DNA of 64,000 nt. Source: Caenorhabditis remanei. Lineage: Eukaryota > Nematoda > Chromadorea > Rhabditida > Rhabditidae. The notes below the pieces were generated by a model. It ran no database searches. It was not told where the DNA came from and worked only from the letters and a program-made list of their open reading frames with translations. The stretch spans positions 4,464,001 to 4,528,000 of the forward strand of contig NC_071328.1 of assembly GCF_010183535.1 (NCBI RefSeq), written 5' to 3'. Shown in pieces: positions 23,970-34,552 of this stretch. The translations under genes were made by a program, and so were the position numbers. How positions within the stretch are numbered: position 1 is the stretch's first letter; every line of letters starts with the position of its first letter.

Positions 23970-23977
23970 TGACGTCA
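23970..23977. promoter_or_regulatory. CRE palindrome upstream of ensa-1
   Basis: TGACGTCA in the context CCATTGACGTCAATGCG, an extended 12-bp dyad (ATTGACGTCAAT). It lies about 1 kb upstream of the ensa-1 start codon, in the pyrimidine-rich half of the intergenic region. It is a candidate bZIP site only. Confidence 0.3.
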
Positions 23978-24954
23978 ATGCGTCGGATTAGGTGCTATGG
24001 AAACCGTTGTGATCCTCGGCATTGCCCCGCACTGGCGCTCTTCATTTTCTCCCCACATTTCAACAGAATAATATCTCATGACACCTTGGTGACACTCTTT
24101 CCACTTCGCTTATTTTTTGAAAAGAACTTGTCTTCTTGTCTACACAACCTGCCCTGTGCCTTATCATAAAAGTGTGCATTCATTCTCTCGACCGATCACT
24201 CGATCAAACTGTACGTTGTTTTCCCCATTTTCTTTACCATCAATTTTGCATCACTCACGTTTTCTCTGTTATGCAGTAAAAGAAAACGAGAAAAAAGCAG
24301 CTTGGAATTATTAATAGGTTCTTTCTGTTTCTTTCCCCATACCCGAGTGTTGTTTGGTTGTCACATGATGACGACGATGAAAGTGGCATTATTGTAAATT
24401 AAATCTGGAGAGTAAAGAGTAGAGCCACATCCAAATCCGTTTCTCCCTCTCTCTTTTTCTCTAATTCCGACAGCGAAAACCGACGATGATTGTGTTTCTT
24501 TTTCGATTCTATGACTAAAACAAAGACAGCGCAGTGTCCGTCCGTGACACCTTGTTTTTTTGTTTTCAATTTTGTCTATACCATTGGCTGACAACCCTCT
24601 CGCCCCTACATAATACATCGATGATCGACACGAATTCTCAATTCGTTTTCCCCAACCATCGTTCTCCCGACGTCATTCACTTCTTCAATTCATTTTTTCA
24701 CTTTCCATTAAGATTCTTGGTAATTTAATGCTCTTTCGTCCCCTCGTTGCTTTTGTATACAATTTATCATATCAATTTCAGTACTTTCCGCTCACGCATT
24801 GTTTCTCACTATGCCCGTATTTCTCTCCTCTTCTCATTGTATTTTTCATTATTTTCATCGTCATTTTCAGAACTCGGGTCGGTCAACAACACTCGCACGC
24901 TCTCTTCATTCGTTTTCAGCTGTGCCCCTCAAAAAAGAGAAACACATCGACAAA

Positions 24955-26058
24955 ATGCGCAGAGAAGCCGGAGAGTTAGCCGTAAGCAGTGGAGAGATCG
25001 CCACCGGAGCCTTGTCGCCAGAAAAACAGCAAGAGCAAGAGCTGATGGGCAAATTGGCGGCTACTGGCAAACTTCCTGCTCGGCCGGCCAGCTCTTTCCT
25101 GCAGAAGAAGTTGCAACAGAGGGTGAGCTCATTTACATTTTAACATTCTGCTGAACTCTCATGTCAAAAAAGAAGTGAATCACTCACTTCCGATGTTTCT
25201 TATAACAAAGATGATAATATAGTGAGAAGTCTTTGAACCAGACAGGAATTGAGTCATACCTTCGTCATTAATAATACAACGTGATGTTTCTTACAGAAGT
25301 TCTTCGACTCCGGTGATTATGCAATGGACAAATCAAAGGCTGGAACTGGACTCGCATCAAAACCACATCCACTTGCTGGAGGTCCTCCACCACAAGCTCC
25401 CCCACCTGCTGCTGTTCAAAAAAGTCCGGCACCGGCGTCGTCACCATCTCCATCCGCTTCTCCGATCTCTCAACAGACAAGCCGTCCAAGTGCCGAACGA
25501 AATAGTGACGATGACAATTTGCAGGTAGCTCGTTTCCCTCTAATCCGTTCTTTTATTTAATCGACCATTTCCTTCAGATTCCACGTCCAGACACAGTTCC
25601 ACAGCGAAAAGCGTCGATAATCAATCCAAGTGTGCATTGCAAGCTTAGCCCAGCACCGCATGTACAGGTGAGAAAAGAAAGATATTGGCACAGCAAATAT
25701 AGTGAGACGGGATTCACGCATTTTTTGCACTTTTTTGGTGGTGACTCTCCCCAGAACTGACAATGTTAAACAGAGACGCAGAAAATCAATTAGACTGTTT
25801 GGCGCGACATAATCAGTTGAATGCGAGAAAGAGCAACAGAAAAGCTTTTGGTACGATGAGCTCACTGACAGTCTGGTTTGTGTGCTCACTAGAAAAAAGG
25901 GCATTCTAAGGTTGGGGTAGTGGAAAGATAAACAATGCGAGGGAAACTGACTGATAATTGGTTTCCTTTCGACTTTGAAACCAAATGGTTTCCAGTAAAA
26001 TAAAAGGGTTTTGTTTCAGCATCACGACGCCGCTTCTCCGACTGCAACAAACGAATAA
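24955..26058 (+). CDS. ensa-1: Endosulfine/ARPP-19 family PP2A-B55 regulator
   Basis: A small, probably disordered cytoplasmic phosphoprotein. Once phosphorylated by Greatwall kinase, family members inhibit PP2A-B55 and so support mitotic phosphorylation. Four exons (24955-25122, 25297-25524, 25578-25667, 26020-26058) are in phase and encode 174 aa. The family signature KFFDSGDYAMDKSK spans residues 57-70, with the Greatwall-site serine in FDSGDY. Before it are SPEKQQEQELMGKL and RPASSFLQKKLQQR, matching the conserved ENSA N-terminal helices. After it comes a Pro/Ala/Ser-rich tail with PRPDTVPQRKASIINP, a possible basophilic kinase site (RKAS). The position next to zig-1 matches C. elegans K10C3.2. 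Splice acceptors just upstream (TCATTTTCAG, TCGTTTTCAG) suggest a 5'-UTR exon or trans-splicing. Confidence 0.9.
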
Positions 26059-26982
26059 AACCCGTGCAAAATTCGAAAAGAAAGGTTGCTACTGTACACA
26101 TACTCAACCTAAACCGTCAAGAAGTCTCTCTCTCTCGATATTCCTGTTATCATCAATCTTCCATGTTTTTATCCCGTACATATTTTGTGCACAGTATTTT
26201 TATCAACCAAACACACCTTCATACTTTTATCTATAATCCTTTCCTAATCTTTTGATTTTTACCCGTTTCTTTTTTATCCCAACACAACAATCCAACACAC
26301 GTCAATCATAATCATCATCATGAAAATGGCTGTTTCTTGCTTAAAATTATTTTCGCCCTCAAGAGTCACATTGAAATCACATTTTTCCCATTCACTCAAC
26401 CCTTTCCCCCAAAAGAACTATTTCTGTTCTCCCCCTTTTTCACTATCAGTTGCTGTCTGCTATCGTTTCCAAACAGGTATTTCATATACACAAACTGTTC
26501 TGTCGATCCGCACAACAATTCTCTCATCGTCCCTTTTCATAACCCCCAGTTTTACATCAATGCTCTGAACAATCTGAACAATGTTCTGTAGATAAATAGC
26601 CTCTTTTTCTTTCTTTCTTTCTCTCTTTTCCCGATTTCTCTTCTTTTCTGGTCTGTTCCGTCTTCTAAAAAAACTGAATCCTCTCTACGTCATCATGCTT
26701 TTTTTGTCTGTTTTGATACTTTATTGTATTTACTGAAACTTTAAAAACATGAAAAAAAAAGTAAGAACATAAAAATGCAGAGGCAAAATAAGGCGTTGTG
26801 AGGTATCAATATGAAATTTTTTAGAGAGCAATACTATTAAACAATGGAAACATGAGAAGAATACTAGGTTTACACCGTAAAGTTGGGTGAAAAAAAAATG
26901 AAGAAAGATGAACTGATTGTGAGCAAAAAAGTGTGTTTTAGGCCTAAAAGTGGTGGTTCATTGATGCATTTTCAGAAGATTT
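26059..26982. other. Intergenic between convergent ensa-1 and zig-1, no gene seen
   Basis: This is the 3' flank of two convergent genes. It is pyrimidine-rich up to about 26,650, including TTTCTTTCTTTCTTTCTCTC near 26,610, then AT-rich. The small open frames are low-complexity. An AATAAA-like signal was not obvious close to the ensa-1 stop. Confidence 0.4.
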
Positions 26983-29731
26983 TCAGATTTTCGAAGCGGT
27001 TCTCTTATTACGCCATTCGCAGAAAATAATGATGACGGCCAGCAAGAAAAGAGTGATCAGAATTACAGCAAGTGGATACACCCATTGGAATTCGCCTGGA
27101 ATTTTATTCATTTTTTATTGGAAATTTTCCGAAAAAAGATCAGTTTGAACTGTTTAAACTCACTTCTAACATCAACCATTTTATCGATAACCAACAACAT
27201 TTTGCTCGTTTTTCCGTTGACAGTGTACTCGTTGAGAGCTTCGCAAGAATATGTTCCAGCTTCGGTGTAGTTGGCATTCGAGATGATTATCGAGGTGCCT
27301 TCCATTGAAACTGATTTGCTCAGAGCTGGAAGATATTTTTTGAAAATTGAAATCAAAATTTCAAAATTAAATAAGAAAAAATTAAGTCAATTACCAAGTG
27401 GCGATCCGTTTTTGGTCCATTTGACAACTGGCTTCGGATAACCGGTGACTGGACAGGTTAGGGTGACCGATTCTCCTTTCTGTAATGGGAATAATGAGGT
27501 GTGTTGGTGAAAATTATCGAAAATTGAGCCAAATTAATGAGAAAAAAGTTTTTTTGAGATACATTTGTCGAAGAAAGGTGCACAAATGCAGGCTTTATTC
27601 AGGAATGAATTATCTTTTTTTCCCGATTTTTGCAGATTTCAGAAATCGAGAAAACTATGTCTTCTTTTTGTTTTGTAAAGCCATGCTTTCTCTTGATTAT
27701 GATAAAAGCACTCTGAAAAATTTCAGAAAAAATATCAGGTAACCAACAGCATTCCAAGACTGACAGAAGCGAGATTGAGTCACAACTTCAATAACAATCG
27801 ATTAGTTTCTAATTTACTGAACAGTATCAGCATTGATCTCCATTTTTGTAGTTAACAACTTTTTGATAGCTCTTTTGGTTTCAGCGCGACACAGACGTTT
27901 TCAACAGAGTACTCTCACTATCTTCAGTTTCAACTCGTTGACTTTAAAAGAGCATATCTCCAAAACTAGAATAACTATAGAAAAGTTCTTAACTACAAAA
28001 ATAAAGTTCTAGTTTTTATCAACGGAACCAACATAAATTCAAAAAATTTTTCCAATCTCGTTCCCAAGATATAAATGTTTCTAATCGAACTGTTCGTTTC
28101 AGCCACATATTTTCCAAGCTTCATATCTCAAAAACTAGAAAAGCTATCGAAAAATTGCCAACTACAAAAATGGTGCCATAGTTTTATAGTTTACAATAAT
28201 ATAAATTGTTTAAAAATCGACCAGTTAGTTTCAGAGATACTTGTCTTTTAAGTCCTACCACCCGTCTGATGTCAATTTTAGCATCAGTGTCTTCACGTGC
28301 TCATATCTCGAAACCTAGAACTGTTGTCAAAAAGTTGTCAACTACAAAAATGAAGGTCTAAAAATGCTTTTTACAGAAAATGTAAATTTCAAAAGATTGG
28401 CTCGTAGTGTTTTTAGATATGAGCGAATTTCAAAGAATCTCGCAGAGGCAGGGATCAACATTCGATTTCCACTCTGACTTTAATAGAGCATATCTCCAAA
28501 ACTAGAATAGTTATCGAAAAGTTGTCAACTACAAAAATGAAGTTCTAGTTTTTATCAACGGAACCAACATAAATTCGAAAAGATTTGCTAATTTCGTTCC
28601 CTAGATACAGATGCTTCTAATCGAATGGAGCTGTTCTGTCTTCCAATTTTCATATTTCAAAACTAGGAAAGCTACTGAAAAGTTGTGAACTACAAAAAAA
28701 GAGCTCTAGTTTTTAAATTTACAATAGATATAAATTGGGAAAAATTGGCCTTTTAGTTTTAGAGATACTTGCGTTTTAAGCCCTTTGCCTCCCATCTAAT
28801 GCCAGTTTTAGCATCACTGTCTTTACTTGCTCCTATCTCAAAATCTAGAACAGTTGCCAAAAAGTGATTTACTACAAAAATGAATTTCTAAAACTGATCT
28901 TCACAATCAGTGAAAATTTTTAAAGATTCGCTAATACAGTTTTTGGATTTTTGCGGGCGAATTTCGGAGAGCATCGACTCTACCTTCGATTTCCACTATT
29001 TGACTTTGAAGCCCGATATCTTAAAAAATTTGAACATTTTCAAAATGTGGTCAACTACAAAAATGGAGGTCTAGACTTTTACTTTTTGATTTCTCCGTCT
29101 TTCTCCTTTTCATCATTCCCAAATTCCACTCACCTCAATGGTATATCCAGCGCTTTCCAAATGGAATTCATGCCCTTCGTGCTCGGTGAAATGTTCATGT
29201 GAGTGAACAATCGGTCTCGCTGTAATCCATTTTGTGTCATCATTATCACCCGTCACCTGACCCCTCTCTCCCACTACTATTACTACTCCCCATCTCTTTA
29301 CTCACAATAAATGTAGACCTTGTGGACGAGCTTTCCGTGTGGTGTCTCCAAGTCACATTTATACTCGCCGGCGTCTATAATAAATTGGAAGAATAAAAAA
29401 GAAACACATGTGGAAGAAAACACCCAATTCCAGATGTCAGATCCTCACCTTTCACAGATGGAGAACCGAAAGTGTACGTGGCATTCTTCTTGGTTGGATT
29501 CATTTCCAACTCGAAGACCTTGTTATCAGCGACACGTGTCAGGGTGGCCTTTGTCATTTGAACTTGCGGATTGTCGGGAGAACACCAGATAGTGATTGGA
29601 TCGGTGGCATGAAGGGGGTGAGCTTCGGAGGATCGGGCGGCGATTAGGGCCAACGCGGATTTGGATCCTCGACCGGCGAGTGCGGAGACACCGCCAATGA
29701 GGAGAAATGTGGTTAGTAGTAGGTTTTTCAT
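26983..29731 (-). CDS. zig-1: Two-immunoglobulin-domain membrane protein ZIG-1
   Basis: Zig proteins are small two-Ig proteins that help maintain neuron and axon position in worms. Six exons (29731-29449, 29374-29306, 29219-29134, 27479-27395, 27325-27164, 27095-26983) keep phase throughout and give 265 aa. Residues 1-19 are a signal peptide (MKNLLLTTFLLIGGVSALA). Ig1 has its first Cys in ITIWCSPDN and its second in AGEYKCDLE. Ig2 has LTCPVTGYPKPVVKW and AGTYSCEALN. Unlike most Zig proteins it ends in a transmembrane helix (PLAVILITLFLLAVIIIFCE) and a short basic tail (WRNKRTASKI). A membrane anchor and linkage to ensa-1 fit C. elegans zig-1 (K10C3.3). Intron 3 (27480-29133) is large and full of tandem repeats. 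Confidence 0.92.
27780..29065. repeat. Degenerate ~530-bp tandem repeats in zig-1 intron 3
   Basis: The phrase GACTTTAAAAGAGCATATCT followed by CAAAACTAGAA recurs at about 27,940 and 28,476, with a more divergent copy at about 29,000. Inside each unit a sub-motif of the type ATATCTCAAAACTAGAA .. AAAAGTTGTCAACTACAAAA recurs about every 150-180 bp. The larger unit seems to have arisen by duplication of a smaller repeat. Confidence 0.7.
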
Positions 29732-29934
29732 ACTGGAAATTAGGGAATTAATTGGAGGAAAGATTTGAGGGAGGAAAGAAAAGAAGAGTCAATAATTTGG
29801 GAAATTGGATTTTCGGATTCTAGACAGACTGGAAATAGAAATAGGTGAGGAATCTGGAGAGCTTGGGTCAAAAAGTTGAAAAATGGGTTGATATAAGCAA
29901 GTTTTATGCAAGAGACTGACACAAAGTTAAACTT

Positions 29935-30060
29935 GGGTTTGGAATTTGGCAAGAATTTGGCAATAATTCGACAAGAATTTGGCAAGAATTTGGCAAGAAT
30001 CGGGCAAGAATCGGGCAAGAATCCGGCAAGACATCGAAGACAAGATTGAGGAAAGTCTTG
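29935..30060. repeat. GGCAAGAAT minisatellite upstream of zig-1
   Basis: About nine tandem units of 10-14 bp of the form GGCAAGAATTTG / GGGCAAGAATCG. Scattered degenerate units (GGGCAAGAACTG, GGCAAGATTC) continue to about 30,520. The array lies about 200 bp upstream of the zig-1 start codon. Confidence 0.7.
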
Positions 30061-30296
30061 GACAAATCCTGGGCAAGAACTGTACAGGAAAATACTTTTT
30101 TACCAAGATTTAGGAGAAACTTGAGAAAATTTTAAGCAATTTTGAGATCGGCAAAACTTGGGAAGGATTTGGGCAAGATTCGGGGAAGACATCTAACTAG
30201 GGAAGGCCCCGGAGTGATCTTGGAGTTATCGGACATGGCATATATCATAGGAAAGCGGAAAAAAACGCTAATTCCAAATTTATTTTCAGTTTTTGC

Positions 30297-30372
30297 CCTT
30301 GAGGCCTGATATTCGAGAAAAAGAGGTCAACGTCTGATACATAGTTTCTCTCAAATATCAGGCCTTGAGGTA
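30297..30372. repeat. Hairpin with a ~22-bp stem
   Basis: The left arm (CTTGAGGCCTGATATTCGAG) and right arm (CTCAAATATCAGGCCTTGAG) pair almost perfectly around a loop of about 25 bases. Size and shape resemble a small RNA precursor, but such dyads are also common as MITE remnants. No expression evidence is available. Confidence 0.45.
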
Positions 30373-31512
30373 AGGGAATTAGGCAAGATTCATGCAAGGG
30401 CAAGAACTGGGCAGAGTTGAGCCAAGTCAAATTAACTAGATTTGGGCAGGAATTGACCTTCGGACGACTTTTGAGCACACCTTCATTAAATAATCCTAGG
30501 CAAGAACTCGGCAAGGAGCCAAACCAGAGTTAAGTATTTGAGCTTCCAGCAAACTTTTTGGGGAAATCTCGTCTTTGCTGGAAAAAGTCAAACTTCGGGC
30601 CAGAACTGGAAAGGAATTGGAGCAAAGTTATGAGGAGCAAATTAAAAAAAAAACTCCACCAAGCCTTATTTTCAAAACCGGATAACAACACTTTGCACTG
30701 AACAAATTTCCCTCATTTTCTCAAGAACGGGAAATAACAAAACTAGAAAACAAGGAGAGTCGTCTGAAATTCTATCACTCGAAAAGAAAAAAGGAAGGTA
30801 AAAGGAAAAAAAGGGAAACAAAAAGAGGTCTTTTCAATTCAAATTAGGGGCGGATAGGTGTGCAGTGAAATAGAAAAATGAAGAGAGAAGCAGAGAAAGT
30901 GCTCTTCTTTTTGCTCGTATTCTATCCTGCCTTGAGGCGAAAATTGGTGGAAAACGAGGAGAGAAGGGAGAAGAGGAGACGAAGACTCGGTTTTCGAGGA
31001 AGAAGTAAGAGGAAAAGAAGAAGAAGAGACGAGACTTGACTTCTGGGAGCTATTAGAGAATAGAGTTTAAGTGGAGATGAGGGAGAGAGGGTAGAGGGAG
31101 AAGAGAGATGAGAAATTGAGAGAAACCGAGATGCGAATCCCTTGAGACCTATTCTCATTTTCCCACCCCATTCTTTTTGCTTTTTTCTTGGTTTTGATGA
31201 TGCGAGTGGTTTCTCAGGATGAGCTCAGAGAGATGGTATCAGAAAACCCGCTCCATTGATATTTTGTGGTGAGGACTGGAGTGAGGTGGAGCGTGGTTGC
31301 ATTGGCATGAAATGTTCTGGAATTAGAGAGCTGCTTTTTAGAGCATGTAGATCAAAAGTAGATCATCCTTTTTGTAGTTTACAACATTTTTGTGTCAAAA
31401 TTTCCTAGAGAGTTAGAGCTTGAAAATCGGATTGCCTCAGTTTGTAACCGTAATGTTAGACATTGGTTTGCTGTAACTCTCCAGAAAGCTATGAATTTGA
31501 TCTACAGATTTT
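30373..31512. other. Intergenic, no gene seen
   Basis: It contains degenerate GGCAAGA-type repeats, then a purine-rich plus-strand stretch (about 30,770-31,100, GAGAAGAGGAGACGAAGA). This again makes the upstream DNA of minus-strand zig-1 pyrimidine-rich on its coding strand. Confidence 0.4.
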
Positions 31513-31654
31513 ATTAGCTCGACACGCGTCTTACAACCGCGCTCTACCGAAACCGAAGAAAATTGTGTCCGAAGTGGAGAGACTCAGAGAAAAAGAGACA
31601 TTTTCATGGGGATTTCGGTGGAGCGCAGTTGTAAAAACTGTGTCCCAGTTAATA
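31513..31654. repeat. Palindromic MITE-like repeat, copy C
   Basis: Same family as 2485-2627. TTACAACCGCGCTCTACCGA on the left pairs with GGTGGAGCGCAGTTGTAAAA on the right, around a centre with GAGAGACTCAGAGAAAAAGA. It is in the opposite orientation to copy A, like copy B. Confidence 0.75.
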
Positions 31655-31904
31655 GAAATATCTGCTTCTTGGGACATTCATTGTTATCGTGACAAGCTCT
31701 CAAAGTTAGTAAATTTTGACTAAAATAGAGGATCGTGATCACAATTGTATTATGTTCCTCAAAATCCAAAAATTATTGAATTCGCTAACTGAAAATAAAC
31801 TTTCGAATTTCCGTTACCATATTCAAGTTTACATAATTCAAAAATTTTGAATCTAGATATTCATTTTCAAACAGTACTGGCCATAAACAGTGCCGCTATT
31901 CAGG

Positions 31905-32235
31905 TGAAAATGGTCAACTTTGGAAGCGCGCCAGGTCCTTATTAATCAACTCACAATGCCCAATTTTCATGGAATTTGTAGATCAAAAGTAAAGCTTCAT
32001 TTTCGTAATTGACAACTTTTTTGTACAAGCTCATCCTAAGAAGTTGCAGACTGTCAAAGTATACAGCTCTGAAATCTGGCCTATTAGCACTGAAAAGATG
32101 AAATGATCGTGAGATTATAACTTCTAAGGATGTGGTCGTACAGAAAAGTTGTCGATTACAAAAATGAAGCTCAACTTTTGATCTACACATTCCATATAAG
32201 GGCGTGGCACACTTCCAAAGATGACTTTCAACTTT
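31905..32235. repeat. Palindromic MITE-like repeat, second family
   Basis: The left half runs ATGGTCAACTTTGGAAGCGC .. GTAGATCAAAAGTAAAGCTT .. GACAACTTTTTTGTACAAG. The right half is its inverted counterpart: GTACAGAAAAGTTGTCGATT .. CTCAACTTTTGATCTACAC .. GGCACACTTCCAAAGATGAC. A related copy is at 40490-40800. Both have a non-palindromic centre of about 80 bp. Confidence 0.7.
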
Positions 32236-34395
32236 TCAACTAAAAACTGCAGGCCCCATTTTAGATTCACTGAGTATCGACTCCTAATTATTATCACAAT
32301 GATACGGATCTACCTCTGATCTACTGGATTCAGAAGTCGGTGTAAAACATTCAAATGTGAAAAAAAAACAAGATCTAACTTTTCCCATTGAAATGGAGCC
32401 CCGTCTCCCAACAAAAGAAAAACGAGAATTTGCGAGTCTTGACACTCACAAATCTGGTCATGAATAACCTTGTCAAGAACCCTTTTCGTCTTTTTGGTTC
32501 TCCTCATTCACAATTCGACGTTTCGCCCAATTTCCGAAGATCTCTCCGTCTTCCACACTATTTCTCGAGATGTCACATAACTTATGCAAACCAAAAAGAC
32601 AGAGCAACATGTCACACGAAGAAGAAGAAAAAACTCGACAAATTGGGGAGAAGAAAAGTCAAAAAACGAGGAGAGCCGCACTGCAAGAAAGAGCAAGAAA
32701 TCGTGGGGTTGTGTGGAGCTCCAAAAGTGAACAAAATATGGGGGAATGGAAAAGAAGAAAGAAAGTTGTGTGGGTCCGTTGATTTCCGGTTGAAAAGAAG
32801 AGGAAATGTGGAGGGAGAGAAATGTCATGACAACCCTCTTGTTTTTCCTTCTTTTTCTTCAATCCTACAACTAGTTGTTTTCTTTTTTTAGTTTAGTCAA
32901 GGAGAGGAACAAGTGTCTGAAAAACAAGCGAAAAGTGTGGAATAACAAAGTGATAATAGCAGGGAATTTCAGATGGAAATCGTACAAGTAGAGAGATACA
33001 TAAATTATTGTTATTCGAACGAAAATAGTGTTATAGCGGCATGAGAACAGTTCCAGGAGAATGATAGTATTGAATTCTGAGCATAGTGGAGGTGCCGTTC
33101 TATTACAGGTCTTACGGTTCTTTGAAATTTGAAATACAGTCTCCCACGCAGCAAAAAAGAACTGCAAGAAACGTGAAGCCGATTTTCACGTTTTTAAACA
33201 ATTCTTTTATTTTTGCACTGAAAATGCTGTATTTTTAGGTTTTCAGACGTCGCAATGGATAAAAAAGGTTCCATCCATCAGAATTGTAGAAAACAAAATG
33301 ATGTCTGCACACCTCTTCTTCTAACCCCACTAGGTATGAGGGTGGCAAATTTTAAAGGCGCATCTGTCAAAATTTTTTGCCGCAGAGGGACCAAATTGTC
33401 CCCCTTTTTGCATCGTTAATAACTTTGCCCGTTTTTGAGCTTTTCACAAAATTCTTCTTGTGGCCATTGGGAAATCGTCGTCCCGTCATTCCTGGAAAAT
33501 TTGGTGGTGATTCCATCATTTGCGGCCGAGCTGTGATCCGTAGAGTGAAAGTCATTTCATTTTGGCTTGAAAAGTTTTGGTTTTTTATTATTTTTTAGAC
33601 TTTTGATTTTTGTTGTGGGCTTAGTTTTGGGTGTAAAAATAAGATTTTTATATGACTACGTAGAGAAAAAACAGGGCTAAATGGAGAAAAAAGAATTATG
33701 TTGATACCTCTTTTCAAAAAAATTTTACAGAGAGAAAAGTGAAAATATTAAAATTTCTGAAAATTTTCGATTTTTTTTACTTTCCTCCTTAAATCTCGAG
33801 TTCTATCCGACAGATTTTCTTGAATTTTGGTATATAGGTGCAAAAAGAGACGGGGAATCATTATATCACATCAGAATTGTGATTTAAGACACCCCCTGCC
33901 CGCTACGGCCAACGGTTTGCAAAAAATCCGAAAAAAACTACAGTACCCCGAAATTCCCGCTCATTTCTTTCACCGGTTGTAACTCGCTCAGTTTGGAGAA
34001 ATTTCAAGAGCGATAAAAAAAGAAATGTGTAGAAAAAAAATCTCTATCGAACCATGTAAAATTCAATATACTATCAGCTGGTAAAACTATCAGGAAACCG
34101 AATTTTGTGATTTTCTTAGATTTCGGTCATGGGGTGGATTTTTTCCATTCGCTGTCCTGGGAACAGGATTCACTGAATCGCTCTGAATTTTTGACACCGA
34201 TCTAAACTTTTCGAGATCTAATGGAACCAAAAAGTCCGATCAAAAAATATTCAAGCCGGACAATTCTGTGGAGAAACCTGAATCTCCACTGACATTTTTT
34301 TCGAATACACTGACCATTTTGTCACTGTATGTGTCACTGTAAAGCTGCGAGAAGCACCCCTCTTTTCTACGCTCACCATGAGAGAATCTTTTCGT
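32236..34395. other. Intergenic, no gene seen
   Basis: No supported coding sequence. At about 33,340-33,360 there is a GTGGCAAATTTTAAAGGCGCAT motif of a kind frequent in Caenorhabditis intergenic DNA. The stretch from about 33,600 to 34,230 looks like one AT-rich repeat (CTCCTTAAATCTCGAGTTC; GGTTGTAACTCGCTCAG), but no second copy lies in the window to prove it. Confidence 0.4.
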
Positions 34396-34466
34396 GCATC
34401 CGTGGCGCAGTGGTTGAGGGCGGGGGTGATAAACAGCAGGGCGGTGGTTCAAATCCAACCGATTTA
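34396..34466 (+). pseudogene. Degenerate tRNA-like sequence
   Basis: GCATCCGTGGCGCAGTGGTT looks like a tRNA 5' end with a canonical A box (TGGCGCAGTGG). GGTTCAAATCC is a canonical B box, 50 bases from the start as in a tRNA. However the sequence after the T arm (AACCGATTTA) cannot pair with the 5' acceptor strand GCATCCG. The anticodon arm has no clean 5-bp stem and the T stem has a mismatch. I therefore call it a tRNA pseudogene or a tRNA-derived element. It sits about 90 bp from the edge of the satellite array. Confidence 0.5.
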
Positions 34467-34552
34467 TTTTTGTTTTTGTTTTTTTTTGTATGAACTTTCT
34501 AAAAGATTGTTGAAAGAAATATATTTACTATTAACAAACGCAAACGACTGTA

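Larger units (their letters stand above)
15495..24954. other. Long divergent intergenic region between TMEM98-like gene and ensa-1
   Basis: No coding gene could be supported in 9.4 kb. From about 16 to 22.3 kb the plus strand is strongly purine-rich (GAGAGA, GAAGAAGAA near 19,600). From about 22.4 kb to ensa-1 it is pyrimidine-rich (TTTCTCTC, CTTCTTCTC). The two flanking genes diverge, so both coding strands have pyrimidine-rich upstream DNA. The switch coincides with a GC-rich patch at about 22,420-22,640. Two MITE fragments (17731, 20380), two 12-bp perfect palindromes (21623, 21651) and a CRE (23970) are listed separately. Confidence 0.5.

Noticed and set aside
34396..34466. Functional tRNA gene
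   Set aside because: A and B boxes are present, but the acceptor stem cannot close and the anticodon arm is poor.
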